64,000 bases of DNA from Phocoena phocoena (taxonomy: Eukaryota > Chordata > Mammalia > Artiodactyla > Phocoenidae), in assembly GCF_963924675.1 (NCBI RefSeq), contig NC_089220.1:50354639-50418638 (forward strand). The letters are read 5' to 3'. Below, piece by piece: positions 1 to 10,339 of this stretch; within the stretch, counting starts at the first letter, position 1, and every line of letters begins with the position of its first letter. A model generated the notes under the pieces. That model worked only from the letters and a program-made list of their open reading frames with translations. It did not search any database and was not told the DNA's origin. The position numbers and the translations under genes were made by a program.

Positions 1-639
1 TTGGGTTACTTACCCCGGGTGACCCAAGTGATTCTGAAGTCCATGTTCTGAACCACCAACAGTCCCTCCATGGAAAAGGGGTGCAGGCCAGGTTGGCGGG
101 AGATAAAACATCCTGGATTTAGAAAACTGAGGAAGTCGGTGCCTTAGGAAAAGGAGAATGTGTTGTTCAGAATTTCCATATCCCTGGTCCACGGGTAGTC
201 TCGGACTGCACTGGCCCAGACAATTCAGAGCCGACTTGTAGGGCCACAGCCCAGTGGAGGATGAGTTCTCACTCAGCAGGCAGCTATTCTCGGGAAAATG
301 AAAACAGAATGACTCCATGGTGGTTTCCTCAAAAACATGGCTGAAGCGTTTACTGGGGGGAAATATCTCCCAGGTGAAAGGAGGCAGAGAGGGAGTAAAA
401 GGAAACTCTGGGAGCAGCCCGAGCGAAGGCAGAAATAATAATGCAAGCCACAGGTGAGGAAAGGAGGCGGGGCCGGTGTGTTGAAAGCACGGGGATATTG
501 TTATCGTTATAATCAGAGATGGCAAATGTTGGAGAGAAGCATTTTCTACTAATAAAAGGTCTGATGTGACTGAAGAGTTGACAGTGGCTGATAGTCTTCT
601 TTGGGAAATGTGGCTGCTGAAAGGAATTCCCCTTTTCTA
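1..639. other. unique DNA, no gene recognised
   Basis: I see no repeat here. An open frame of 171 codons runs on the minus strand (10-525), but it has no recognisable domain and its length is expected by chance in 64 kb on six frames. The reading is non-coding or unknown. Confidence 0.5.
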
Positions 640-722
640 TTTGTGCAGCACTTTACAGTTTGCCAAGTGCTTTTTCCTCTGTAATCTATTTGACATTAGT
701 GCTGTGAAGCATGGCATTGTCA
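640..722 (+). repeat. possible MIR fragment
   Basis: The stretch around AGCACTTTACAGTTTGCCAA, followed by a diverged TGCTGTGAAG segment, resembles the 3' half of a mammalian-wide MIR SINE. It is short and old, so the call is weak. Confidence 0.3.
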
Positions 723-765
723 ACACTGAGTGACAAATAAGCAAGTAAGTTTCAAAACGGAAAGG

Positions 766-1112
766 TTTTTTTTTTTTTATAAATTTATTTGTTTTATTTG
801 TTTATTATTTTTGGCTGTGTTTGGCCTTTGTTGCTGCACTCGGGCTTTCTCTAGTTGCGGTGAGCGGGGGCTACCCTTCGTTGCAGTGCACGGGCTTCTC
901 ATTGCGGTGGCTTCTCTTGTTGTGGAGCACGGGCTCTAGGCGCGCGGGCTTCAGTAGTTGTGACTCGCAGGCTCTAGAGCGCAGGCTCAGTAGTTGTGGC
1001 GGACGGGCTTAGCTGCTCCACGTCGTGTGGGATCTTCCTGGACCAGGGCTCAGACGCGTGTTCCCTGCATTGGCAGGTGGATTCTTAACCACTGTGCTAC
1101 CAGGGAAGCCCC
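766..1112 (-). mobile_element. CHR SINE, long form
   Basis: A full-length ~345 bp element lies in reverse orientation, from a poly(T) and TTTATT-rich tail at 766 to the head complement ACCAGGGAAGCCCC at 1112. Its interior carries the long-form landmarks (TTTCTCTAGTTGCGG, TCAGTAGTTGTG). The flanks AAAACGGAAAG and AAAAGAGAAAAG look like a decayed target-site duplication. Two short open frames inside it are not genes. Confidence 0.93.
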
Positions 1113-1884
1113 AAAAGAGAAAAGTCTTATTTGAGCTCCTCTGACTGCTTAGCTAGAGCTGAGAGCAGAACTCAAATCAGCCCTGCTAGCCTTCAGCATC
1201 ATCTTATGTCAGGAGGACAAGCAGGGTCATCACATAGTAAAGGAAACTTTGGGAAAGAAGCTACAGAGCTGCCTTGGAAAAGCTGAACTCTGTGGAAAAA
1301 TTTCTGGGGATTCTATTCACATATAATGACTTTGGAAAGTTTTTTTGAAATACTTCCAGTTAAGACTGAATTCACAGGAACATCTTATTAATATATATTC
1401 AGGTGACCAGAAAAAGCAACTCTGAATACAAAGAGTTTGAATTATCTGATACCCCTTGTTCTAGCATAAGAGTAAAGCATTCATTCTTGATTCTTTAAAG
1501 AAAAAAAAAAAAAAGCCTGATTATTTGCCTTTGCTCTCTTTCCCCAAGGAGAGGCCTTTCTGTTTTCACTCTCTCCTTCATCATGGCACTTTGCATTTGT
1601 TTTAAAGAGACTGAGTTTCTACTGGCAACGCTCCCTCAGGAACAGAGCCACCTCAGTGAGCTTAGGGATCTGGTTTCACCACTGAGTTTGCTGTATTTCA
1701 TGATACTTATTTTGGCTTTTTCCATATCAGCATGGTGACATTTGAGTTCCGCAGTTTTGTTGTCTGATGCCCTGCATACACACAGGTAACCCCATTTCCA
1801 GTCCATCCCATTTCGTTCATAGTCTTGGGATTTCTCCCTTATTCTAAAACCAAACCATTGATATCTGGAATTTTATTATCTTTC
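1113..1884. other. unique DNA, no gene recognised
   Basis: Nothing recognisable beyond a poly(A) run near 1500. There is no open frame of note. Confidence 0.5.
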
Positions 1885-2565
1885 CACATTGTTGTCGATT
1901 GTTGGATAACAAATTGCCTTAGATTTGGCAGCTTAAAACAACAAACATGGGCTTCCCTGGTGGTGCAGTGGTTGGGAGTCCACCTGCTGATGCAGGGGAC
2001 ACGGGTTCGTGCCCGGGTCCGGGAAGATCCCACATGCCGCGGAGCGGCTGGGCCCATGAGCCACGGACGCTGAGCCTGCGCGTCCGGAGCCTGTGCTCCG
2101 CAGTGGGAGAGGCCACAACAGTGAGAGGCCCGCGTACCGCAAACAAAGAAACAAACAAAAAAACAAGAAACATTCCTTAGGTCACAGTTTCTGTGGGTCA
2201 GTAATCCAGACACTGGCTTGCGGTCTCTCATGAGGTTGCACTTAAGTGTTCAGCCAGGGCTGTAACCATGTGCAAGGGCTGGAGGGTCCACTTCCAAGGT
2301 GTCTTGGGGCTGTTGGCAGGAGCTACAGCTCCTTGTCATGTGAGCCTTTTCATAGGGCCTCCCCCATAGTAAGGGACCCAGGACAAAGAGGGAGGGAGAG
2401 CACCCCAGATGGAAACTCCAGTCTTTGTATAACCTACTCTTGGAAGAGACATCCTATCACTTTTGCTTTAATCTATTCAATAGATGTGATCAAATAAGTC
2501 CAGTCCACACTCAATCAGAGAGAAATTAAACTCAGTCTCCTTTAGAGCCCTTAATATAGTAATAG
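1885..2565. repeat. old interspersed repeat, probably LTR-like
   Basis: The motif AGCTTAAAACAACAAACA before 1949, and CACAGTTTCTGTGGGTCAGTA after the SINE, belong to a widely dispersed mammalian repeat type that I recognise but cannot name securely. It is interrupted by the compact SINE at 1949-2160. The far end, near 2500, has CAGTCCACACTCAA, typical of the same repeat. Confidence 0.45.
1949..2160 (+). mobile_element. CHR SINE, compact form
   Basis: A complete ~200 bp element runs from GGGCTTCCCTGGTGGTGCAG to CCGCGTACCGC and an A-rich (CAAA)n tail. The flanking target-site duplication is AAACAACAAACAT (1936-1948) versus AAACAAGAAACAT (2161-2173), with one mismatch. The open frames on both strands here are SINE artefacts. 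Confidence 0.95.
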
Positions 2566-2570
2566 TTTTT

Positions 2571-2678
2571 TTTTCCCCCAGGGGCCGCACAGCTTGCAGG
2601 ATCTTAGTTCCCTGACCAGGGATTGAACCTGGGCCCCAGGAGTGAAAGCGCCGAGTCTGGACCGCCAGGGAATTCCCC
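2571..2678 (-). mobile_element. CHR-related SINE, mini form
   Basis: A reverse-oriented ~110 bp element shows GGCCGCACAGCTTGCAGGAT, then TTCCCTGACCAGGGATTGAA (the complement of the B-box region), ending CGCCAGGGAATTCCC. This is the short tRNA-related form with a T-rich left end. The flanks (AATAGTTTT and CATAGTTGTTTT) may be a degraded duplication. Confidence 0.8.
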
Positions 2679-2804
2679 ATCATAGTTGTTTTAAGTTCCC
2701 ACTTGATCATTCCAACATCTTTGCCATATCTGAGTTTGGTTCTAATGCTTGCTTTCTCTCTTCAAACTGTGTTTTTTGCCTTTTAGTATGCCTTGTAACT
2801 TTTT

Positions 2805-3079
2805 TCTTTCTTTTTTATTGATGTACAGTTGATGTACAATATTATATGTCACAGGTGTACAATATAGTGATATACAATTTTTTTTGGTCAATCCCAAGCT
2901 CCCTAACTATCCTTCCCCCTACCCTTCCCCCCAGGTAACCATAAGTTTGTTCTCTGAGTCTGTTTCTGTTTTGTAAATAAGTTCATTTGTATCATTTTTT
3001 AAAAATTCCGCATATGTGATATCATATGATATTTCTCTTTCTCTGACTTACTTCACTCAGTATGACAATCTCTAGGTCC
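2805..3079 (-). mobile_element. L1 3' end, 5'-truncated
   Basis: The antisense L1 3' end begins with T-rich tail sequence and TTATTGATGTACAGTTGATG, then passes through GTAACCATAAGTTTGTTCTC and TCTGACTTACTTCACTCAGT, which matches the C-terminal ORF2/3'UTR of the L1s at 49-64 kb. The target duplication is ATGCCTTGTAACTTTTT (2788-2804) versus ATGCCTTGTAATTTTTT (3080-3096). Confidence 0.9.
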
Positions 3080-3096
3080 ATGCCTTGTAATTTTTT

Positions 3097-3469
3097 GTTT
3101 AAAGTTGGATGTGATGTATTGGGTAAAAGGAACTCCAGTAAGTAGTCCTTCAGTGAAGTGTTGGTCAGGTGTGAGGGGAGGGGAGAGGAAGTGTTCTATA
3201 GTCCTCTGACTAGGCATCAGTTTTTAGTGAGCCTGTGCCTCAGGACTGTGAACTTCACAAGTGCCTCCACCCTCACTACCTTAGGTGGGACGGGATGGCC
3301 AGAGGGGACTAGAGTTGGGCATCTCCCTTCTGCTGGGTTAGTTAGGCTCTGATAAGGCCCCAATAATTTAGGATCCGGTAAAAGTCTCTCTTGCGGGCAG
3401 GCCCTGTTAAGAAGATAAGGATGCTCTGGTTATTTCAGAATGGTTACTTTTCCCCTCCCCTTGCAGGAA
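3097..3469. other. unique DNA, no gene recognised
   Basis: No repeat or coding signal is recognised between the L1 end and the next SINE. Confidence 0.5.
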
Positions 3470-3490
3470 GCACCAGGGGATTTTTTAACT

Positions 3491-3707
3491 TTTTTTTTTT
3501 TTTTTTTTTTTTTGCGATATGCGGGCCTCTCCCTGTTGTGGCCTCTCCCGTTGCGGAGCACAGGCTCCGGACGCGCAGGCTCAGCGGCCATGGCTCACGG
3601 GCCCAGCCGCTCCGCGGCATGTGGGATCTTCCCGGACTGGCTCACAAACCCGTGTTCTCTGCATCGGCAGGCAGACTCCCAACCACTGCGCCACCAGGGA
3701 AGCCCCC
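3491..3707 (-). mobile_element. CHR SINE, compact form
   Basis: Reverse-oriented complete element: a T23-class tail, then GCGATATGCGGGCCTCTCCC through to CCACCAGGGAAGCCCC. The target duplication is GCACCAGGGGATTTT (3470-) and GCACCTGGGGATTTT (3708-). The frame of up to 187 codons across it is a read-through of this SINE. Confidence 0.95.
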
Positions 3708-4098
3708 GCACCTGGGGATTTTTTTTTTCCCCTGTCTTCACTGTGAGAACCTGGTAGAGCTCCTGGAGGTAAAACTCACAAAATTCCCCTCTCCCCTCGC
3801 ACCCACCCCCACCATGACTGGGTCCTCCTGGAGTTTTTATCTCTCAGATTTGTTCACACTGAGCCTCCAGCAATTTGTCAATTACAGGTCAGGTTTTCTC
3901 ACCTCAGTACTGCTTTCTATGGAGCTTTCTGCTTGTGGGTTTCTGCTCCAATAAGGTGTAATTCTCTATATCTGTCTATCTCTCCAGTTTTAGGGGTGTT
4001 ACCTTGTGACCTCACTTCTGACAGATCTTAGTTGAATTGTTGATTTTTTCAGTTTGTTCAGCTTTTTATTTGTTGTTAGGATAGAGGGATGTCTTTAA

Positions 4099-4363
4099 AA
4101 AAATTTATTGAAGTATAGTTGATTTATAATGCTGTGTTAATTTCTGCTGTACAGCAAAGTGGTTCAGTTATATGTACATATATATATTATTTTTCATATA
4201 TTCTTTTCCAAACTCCCAATCCATCCCTTCCGCACCCTGCCCCACAGCCACAAGTCTGTATTCTACGTCTATCCTATATGAATTGTCTTTCTCTTCCTGA
4301 CTTACTTCACTTACTATGATAATCTCCAGGTCCACCCATGTTGCTTCAAATGGCATTATTGCA
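4099..4363 (-). mobile_element. L1 3' end, 5'-truncated
   Basis: An antisense L1 tail segment (ATTTATTGAAGTATAGTTGA to CATGTTGCTTCAAATGGCAT) is flanked by AGAGGGATGTCTTTAA (4083-4098) and AGAGGGATGACTTTTAA (4364-4380). It is more diverged than the 49-64 kb copies, so it belongs to an older wave. Confidence 0.9.
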
Positions 4364-4467
4364 AGAGGGATGACTTTTAATTTCCATACATGTTAATTGC
4401 AAGCCAGGGGTTTTGTAACATCATTATTGCAATCATCATATCACCATGTTTCCTGGCCCATTTTCTG

Positions 4468-4960
4468 CTCAGTCTTATTGAGAAATTGCTACATGCCAGG
4501 CACTGTTTCAAGTGCTCTACTTGTATTATCAACAACGCTGTGTGAGTAGTACTGACTTAGTTTGGGTTCTATAAAAGCAGAGCCTGCAGAAGCAATTTGT
4601 GTGCATGAGATTTATTAAGAGCATGTTCTAAGGAAAACTGGTAAGGGAGAGAGGGAAGCAGAATAAGAAAAGAGAAAGTACTACACAAGAATGGGGTTTC
4701 AGGTGAAGTGTGGTCTCAGACTGATGCCTGGGGGCTCTGGAGTGTAAACGGTACCTTGTCTCATTGTTAGGAACGGAGCAGAGCTTCTGTACCCTCACCT
4801 CAGCCAGTCATTAATTACAAGCCATGATGAGAGCCCTCCTACTTTTTCCATTTTATAGATGAGAAAATGGAGGCCCAGAGAAGTTGAATAATTTGCTCAA
4901 GTTCACATGACCAGGAAGTGGTGGGATTGTATTAGGACCCCAGGCATTCTGGCTCTGTGG
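4468..4960 (+). repeat. MIR SINE split by an older insertion
   Basis: The MIR core CTACATGCCAGGCACTGTTT (from ~4480) stops near 4552 and resumes at ~4843 with TTTTATAGATGAGAAAATGG and its downstream region. The 4553-4842 insert (GGTTCTATAAAAGCAGAGCC, then ATGAGATTTATTAAGAGCAT) is an unclassified old repeat, perhaps LTR-like. Confidence 0.7.
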
Positions 4961-4984
4961 ATATATTTTTATTTTGCACTTTAT

Positions 4985-5100
4985 AAGGAATACTCAACTA
5001 ATCTCATTTGACTTTCCAAAAGCTCTCAGAGGTAGTTGGAGCACCAATGATTATTCTAAATTTTCAGATGAGGAAATCGGAAGTCAGATCTAGGTTTTTA
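4985..5100 (+). repeat. MIR fragment
   Basis: A diverged MIR 3' half: AATCTCATTTGACTTTCCA, then TTTTCAGATGAGGAAATCGG. Confidence 0.5.
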
Positions 5101-5417
5101 AAAAGCTCTAGGTCCTGGTCTTGTTCTGTCTCCCTGTAATGTCTTGCTCTCTTAAATCAACCAGAGTTTGTTTCACTGACCGTATGATTAAAACGGTAAT
5201 CACCTGATTTAGGAACATATAACTTGATGGGTATAGAGTATCTATAAGCTATTCATACGATTGAAATGGAAAACCTCATCTCACCAATAGGGGTGGGGCC
5301 CTAGCTTCTACTGAGATGTTATTTTAAGTCACAGGCTGGCTGGCTCTCAGATGAGTGGATTTACTGCTTTGTAATTGCAAAGTAATAACAAGAACTGCAT
5401 CCTCCTGCTGAATTCTT

Positions 5418-5633
5418 TTTTTTTTTTTTAAAGTATTTATTTATTTATTTATGGCTGCGCCGAGTCTGAGTTGTGGCACGCAGGCTCCAGAGTGCATGGG
5501 CTCTCTAAGCAGCACCTGGGCTTAGTTGTCCTGCGGCATGTGGCATCTTAGTTCCCCAACCAGGGATTGAACCCATGTTCCCTGCTTCGGAAGGTGGATT
5601 CTTAACCACTGAACCACCAGGGAGGTCCCGGTG
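5418..5633 (-). mobile_element. CHR SINE, long form with internal deletion
   Basis: Reverse-oriented: T-rich tail with (TTTA)n, GGCTGCGCCGAGTCTGAG, and the head complement ACCACCAGGGAGGTCCC. It is ~215 bp, so roughly a third of the long form is missing internally. The target duplication CTGCTGAATTCTT is perfect (5405-5417 and 5634-5646). Confidence 0.92.
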
Positions 5634-5646
5634 CTGCTGAATTCTT

Positions 5647-7049
5647 GATTGCAGAAGAGTTAAAAATTGTGTAAAAAGAGCTTATACACGGAGGCAACTC
5701 AGGATGTTACTGGAGAGAATCCTACAATTATTTATTATCTTCATTAATATTCTTGAAGAAAAGGAATTACAAGTTAATAAAGAGGTTATAAGTTTCAGCA
5801 GAAAAGGAGGAAGGAGAAACTTGAGGAGAAGCTATTCCATCTGGGGAAAAATAACTTGAAATGGAGCTTTTAAAGTCAGCTTTTAGGAATATTTAGTTTC
5901 CGCCACATCTCAGGAATATAAGAATGCAAACAGGACAGAGTTAACACTGAAACAGCACAAATGACAGATGTGTGGTCTACATTTGCTGCTTCTGTTTCTT
6001 ATTCCTCAATTCCTTTTGAATCCTCCATAGTCTGATTTCCGCCTAGTTATTTGTGGTTGCTCCCAGATTCATTCTCTACTCTTTCCCTGCTCTGTCTGTA
6101 TCAAACCTACCTTTCTGAGTAGATCTGGTCCATGAAAGGAACTGGCAGGAGGCTAAGGTGGTTTCTCGGGCAGTGGTTCAGTCTCTGTCATTTCCGGCTC
6201 GGTGGACTTGTGCCCTTTTCCTGTAGTCCCAGCTCGGGAAGGCAGCCTCCGCCACTGTTCTCCTTCCCACCAGAAGTCCAGGTTTCTGGCATCACCATCT
6301 CCTTCTTTTGTTCTGTCAGGCCCAGGGGTGGCAAAAACTTCGTGGCATTGCTAATCTCTGTGTTGCCTCATTGCCCATTTAGCTTCTCAGCTCTTCCATC
6401 ACTTGGTTAACCAGTTACTTGTACTGAATTTCCTCTACTTGAATTGCCTCTCCTCACTTTTTAATTATTTGTGCCTCTTACATCTTGACCTCTGCACTTT
6501 TCTTTCCACACTGCTTTAACTAAGTGAGCTCATCTACTCTCGTATCTTCAACCATTATCTTCACCTCACCGGTACCATTTTTCTACCTGCCTAGAGGATG
6601 TCCCCACCTCGCAATGCTGCAAAACCTTTGAGATCGAGATGCCCCAAGTTACTTGGAGGACAGAGGTGATGGTGGGAAGCTTATTGGCTCAGAGATATTC
6701 GGAGATTGAACATCAGTGGTAGGGAATAGCAATAAGTATAAAGAATATTGTGGGATAGTGACATGAAATTTAGATGATTTTTCTGCTTTCCACCTGCATG
6801 GCTCTAGTCCGGAATCTCAAGCTGCATTGCCTACAGAGTTCCAGGCAGGTAACGATTGAGTGAAGTGGGCAGGATGAAAGAAAAATGGTCTCTTGATTTA
6901 TGTTTTTTTTGATGCAGAAACGCTTTGTGTGCATATTAAAACACTGTAGGAACCCTCTTCCCTTCCATAAGGAAAGTGTTCTCTCCCATTTTTCAGGAAA
7001 AATTCTGCCATCTTGGTGTATCTTTTGTTTTCCTACTTTGGTATAGACT
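5647..7049. other. unique DNA, no gene recognised
   Basis: About 1.4 kb without a recognisable repeat. A 92-codon plus-strand frame (6132-6410) shows no domain and is of chance length. No splice-bounded exon can be argued from one sequence. Confidence 0.5.
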
Positions 7050-7051
7050 TA

Positions 7052-7471
7052 CAGGTGTTCCCCCCTATCCAAAAGTAGAGAGTTCCTATGAAACCTTTTG
7101 TAAGCTGAAAGATGTAAAGAAGCAATTACCTTAGGACACATTTTGCTAACGGATGCACAAAATAAATGGAGAGAAAACACAGATTCTTACAGACACAGCT
7201 CAAAGCTATGGTGGCCTGATGCTGAGATTCTGAACGTAGTCCCTGGGGAGGGAGTTTGGTGGGGCCGTTCTTGCTGCTTGGGCTGCGCGCTGACTCTGTA
7301 AAAGCTTGCTGCAAAACAAACGCTGAACACTATTTTTGCTTTTTGTCTTTTTTTTTGTAAAAGCGAAAATCCTTTTCTGATTTCTTTCGGTTGGCGAAAA
7401 CAGGTACTAACGTAGGTCTTTCATAAAGTGAATTGGTGAAAAGCGAACTTTTTAAAAGCAGGGGATACCTG
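7052..7471. mobile_element. Tc1/mariner-type non-autonomous DNA transposon
   Basis: A 420 bp element has terminal inverted repeats CAGGTGTTCCCCCC (left) and the complement of GGGGATACCTG (right). It is flanked on both sides by TA (7050-7051, 7472-7473), the target duplication of the Tc1/mariner superfamily. Subterminal sequence is also inverted: AAACAGGTACTAACGTAGG near the right end. It encodes no transposase and most resembles Tigger-derived mammalian elements. Confidence 0.8.
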
Positions 7472-7562
7472 TAAATCCAGAAAAGTGCTTTTCTACTATA
7501 AGTAAACACCCCTGTTTACCTTAAACTTACATAGTGCTCTGCGTCAGTTATATCTCAAGTTT

Positions 7563-7765
7563 AAATTTATTTATTTATTTATTTTTGGCTGCGTTGGGTC
7601 TTCGTTGCTGCACACGGGCTTTCTCTAGTTGCGGCGAGCGGGGGCTACTCTTCGTTGTGGTGCACGGGCTGCTCATTGTGGTGGCTTCTCTTGTTGCTGA
7701 GCATGGGCTCTATGTCCCCTGCATTGGCAGGTGGATTTTTAACCACTGCACTACCAGGGAAGTCC
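7563..7765 (-). mobile_element. CHR SINE, long form with internal deletion
   Basis: The 3' half (TTTATT repeats, GGCTGCGTTGGGTCTTCG, TTTCTCTAGTTGCGGCGAGC) joins directly from GGGCTCTATG to TCCCCTGCATTGGCAGGTG, so the central ~130-150 bp, including the B box, is deleted. The flanks CTCAAGTTTA and CTTAAGTTTA are a near-perfect target duplication. Confidence 0.9.
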
Positions 7766-8130
7766 TCTTAAGTTTAATTTTTATCTTTTTGTATGTCAGT
7801 TGTATCAATAAAACTGGAAGAAAAAAATATTGCAAAGTTAAAACAAAGAAAGAAGACACCCCTGCAAGCCTGATGCTGATTGACACCTCCAGGCTAAAAA
7901 CTTGCCTTTGACCTCAGTGTTAGGCATGGAAGAGAAGGTGGTGACGCCTGAGGAAATTCAGACAAGGCATGCCCTGTCTAAAGGGGCTGCAGTTAGCTCC
8001 AGCTGAGTGTTGCCCTCTAGGAAATGGGTCTGATGTTGCTGGATCTTCCAATTTTTAAAGAAAAGCCAGAAATTATATTTCTATGTGATATCTCCTGATG
8101 TGAAAACACTTGGAAACATGTGCTTTCTTT

Positions 8131-8326
8131 TTTTTGGTATGCGGGCCTCTCACTATTGTGGCCTCTCCCGTTGCAGAGCACAGGCTCCGGACGCACAGCC
8201 TCAGCGGCCATGGCTCACGGGCCCAGCTGCTCTGCGGCATGTGGGATCTTCCCGGACCGGGGCACGAACCCCCATCCCCTGCATCGGCAGGCGGACTCTC
8301 AACCACTGCGCCACCAGGGAAGCCCC
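8131..8326 (-). mobile_element. CHR SINE, compact form
   Basis: A complete reverse-oriented element with a perfect 14-bp target duplication CATGTGCTTTCTTT (8117-8130, 8327-8340). The T tail is short. Several overlapping short frames here (for example [17 protein letters not shown]) recur in every such SINE. Confidence 0.96.
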
Positions 8327-8340
8327 CATGTGCTTTCTTT

Positions 8341-8878
8341 GATTTGAAAACATATATACACATGTTTTATTGGCCAAACAAAACCTGTCTACATGCTGAA
8401 TTTCCTGTGGGTTTGGTTTGTGGCTTCCAGTCTAGTCCCAGTATGCATGCTAAGTCAGACTTATTTCTTTAAACCAGTGTCTTTGAGCTAAAGACACATG
8501 CTGGCTTATTACCACAGCTGCTCCTAATCCTTGTTAAATCCGCTGGATGTTTTTCGTTTCTTCACCAGATCCACTCTTCACGCCTCTCCTTCCTTATCTC
8601 TGTCCTGGGAGGCTGACTGGTGTGTCCTTCCTCGACGGCCTTTCTGTTTGGCTTCCGGCTGCTTTTGGCCAGTGAGAGGCGCAGGTGGGAAAGGGGAGGA
8701 AGGGAGGAGAGCGAGGTCCCAAAGTAGATTACACTCGCAGCGTTGAGAGATCACCCTTCTTGGGCCATGACTTTGGCCTATTACTGAGGAAATTATGAAT
8801 TGAGTAATGTTTCAACCTGTTATCCAGAAGAGCTAGATCTACACCTCAGCAGCTATGGTCCTTGACCAGTCTTGCTAT
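8341..8878. other. unique DNA, no gene recognised
   Basis: No repeat is recognised. A 71-codon frame (8531-8746) has no identifiable domain. Confidence 0.5.
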
Positions 8879-8942
8879 AGAGTTGCAACCAAGACCTCTG
8901 ACAAAAGTTGCAATTTTTCTCAGAGGTCTTGGTTGCAACTCT
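8879..8942. repeat. 64-nt near-perfect palindrome
   Basis: Two perfectly complementary 23-nt arms (8879-8901 and 8920-8942) flank an 18-nt centre. The centre is itself self-complementary (AAAA, TTGCAA, TTTT), apart from a C/C and a G/T position. The whole 64 nt could form one hairpin or a cruciform. It is not part of any repeat I recognise. Confidence 0.95.
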
Positions 8943-9114
8943 TGTCTGAAGCAGGATTTTGCTTCTTATTGATATGTCTTCCCCAGACTGTCACTTCAGA
9001 CACACTTCCTGCCTCTAGCTTTTTATATAACAATGCCAGTAAAAGGCATATCTCTTGCAGTTAGCAGTTTTGGATGAATACAAGGTTGCTTTTACTTTTT
9101 TAAAGCAGTATTTG

Positions 9115-9302
9115 TGGGCTTCCCTTGTGGCGCAGTGGTTGAGGGTCCACCTGCCGATGCAGGGGACACGGGTTCGTGCCCCGGTCCAGGAAGATCCCAC
9201 ATGCTGTGGAGCGGCTGGGCCCATGAGCCATGGCCGCTGAGCCTGCGCATCCGGAGTCTGTGCTCCGCAACAGGAAAGGCCACAGTGAGAGGCCCGCGTA
9301 CC

Positions 9303-9331
<29 letters not shown>
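9115..9331 (+). mobile_element. CHR SINE, compact form, young
   Basis: A complete element ends CCGCGTACCGC followed by ~30 uninterrupted A (9305-9334). The target duplication AAAGCAGTATTTG is perfect (9102-9114, 9332-9344). The intact tail and duplication suggest one of the most recent insertions in the window. Confidence 0.97.
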
Positions 9332-9335
<4 letters not shown>

Positions 9336-9344
9336 CAGTATTTG

Positions 9345-10339
9345 CAGTTCATAGACACCCTTGACCTTTGCTTCTATTCCATTTCGCTAGGTAGGATAAT
9401 CACAATTGCAACACTTTGGTAATGTCCCATACCGTTAAATGTAAGACCCACCTTTTCACATTTCCTTTAATGTGGACATGAAATCCCACCTGCTTTCTTT
9501 TTTTGTGTAATCTCCAGTCGCTTACTCCCCAACTCTTCTCGCAAGCTGTTAGCCCCTTCATGGTTTCATTTCTTTATCCTTCCTGATGAAATTCCATGGT
9601 GTGTCTCATCCTTCAGTCTCTCTCTTGCTGGCATCCTTGCTTCCTTTGTCCCCATGTCCATCTACTACAACTTGCCTGCAAACCACCAACTCATACCTTT
9701 TTCACTTGTGAGATGCTCCTTCTCCAGAGCTTGGGTTTCTGAAAGATACTGGAGATGGTCACACTACATGGGTACTGGTGTAGATGTAGGTTTATAGCAT
9801 CCAATGTCAGTGGAGTGTACAATCCTTTAACATTTCCTCCAACCCTCTCCCACTCTTCCTAGGTGCCCATCTCTACTCCAGCTCCCTCATTTTCTGTGGA
9901 CAGTCTTATTTAATATGTTCCGGGAAAAAGACAGATAATAATTGCTCCCATGTACACATTTGTCTGCATGGGTACAGTCTTTATGTCGCGTCATCATGCT
10001 TTGATGATGAGTCGCTCCTATCCAAGGCTCATCTGAGAGCTGAAGTGCTACCTCTCTGATCCCCTCCAAGACAGAGGGGACAAATTTACCTTCTATTTTC
10101 CATATTTGTGTCCGCTTCCTCTTCATTGCTCTTCCCTGCAGAATAAAACCACTTTCAAATCTTTCCCATTAGAGAACTTTGACAACAAAAGAACATCTGC
10201 TGATGACCCAGCTCCACTTCTAGATATTCCCCTCCCCACCCCCGTCTCTCTCCTTCCCTGCTCGGTCAAGTCGCATGAAGGGGCTGTCTACACTGCCTCA
10301 CCTTCAGTTACTCTTCAATCCTCAGTACTCTGCTTTCCA
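9345..10339. other. unique or very old DNA, no gene recognised
   Basis: T/C-rich, without a clear repeat. Its 3' part may be a decayed 5' extension of the L2 relic that follows. Frames of 76-81 codons near 9.9-10.5 kb lack domains. Confidence 0.4.

Noticed and set aside
10..525. 171-codon minus-strand open frame as a gene
   Set aside because: No domain, signal or splice context, and with about 6,000 stop-to-stop intervals over six frames one or two open runs of this length are expected by chance.
1949..2160. tRNA genes suggested by A-box/B-box sequences in SINEs
   Set aside because: All tRNA-like stretches are heads of CHR SINEs. None has a full cloverleaf or is independent of a SINE body.
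3391..3954. 187-codon frame and many frames containing [13 protein letters not shown] or GTNPCPLHRQADSQPL-like peptides
   Set aside because: These are translations of compact CHR SINEs and recur at 8.1, 16.5, 20.8, 27.0, 28.4, 30.5, 39.6, 43.5, 47.3 and 51.7 kb, on both strands.
6132..6410. 92-codon frame with SCSPSSGRQPPPLF-like sequence
   Set aside because: No domain, no conserved neighbours visible, and chance length.
8000..8025. CTCF-like core on the minus strand (CTAGAGGGCAAC)
   Set aside because: The 5' CCA part of the consensus is missing, so the match is too weak.
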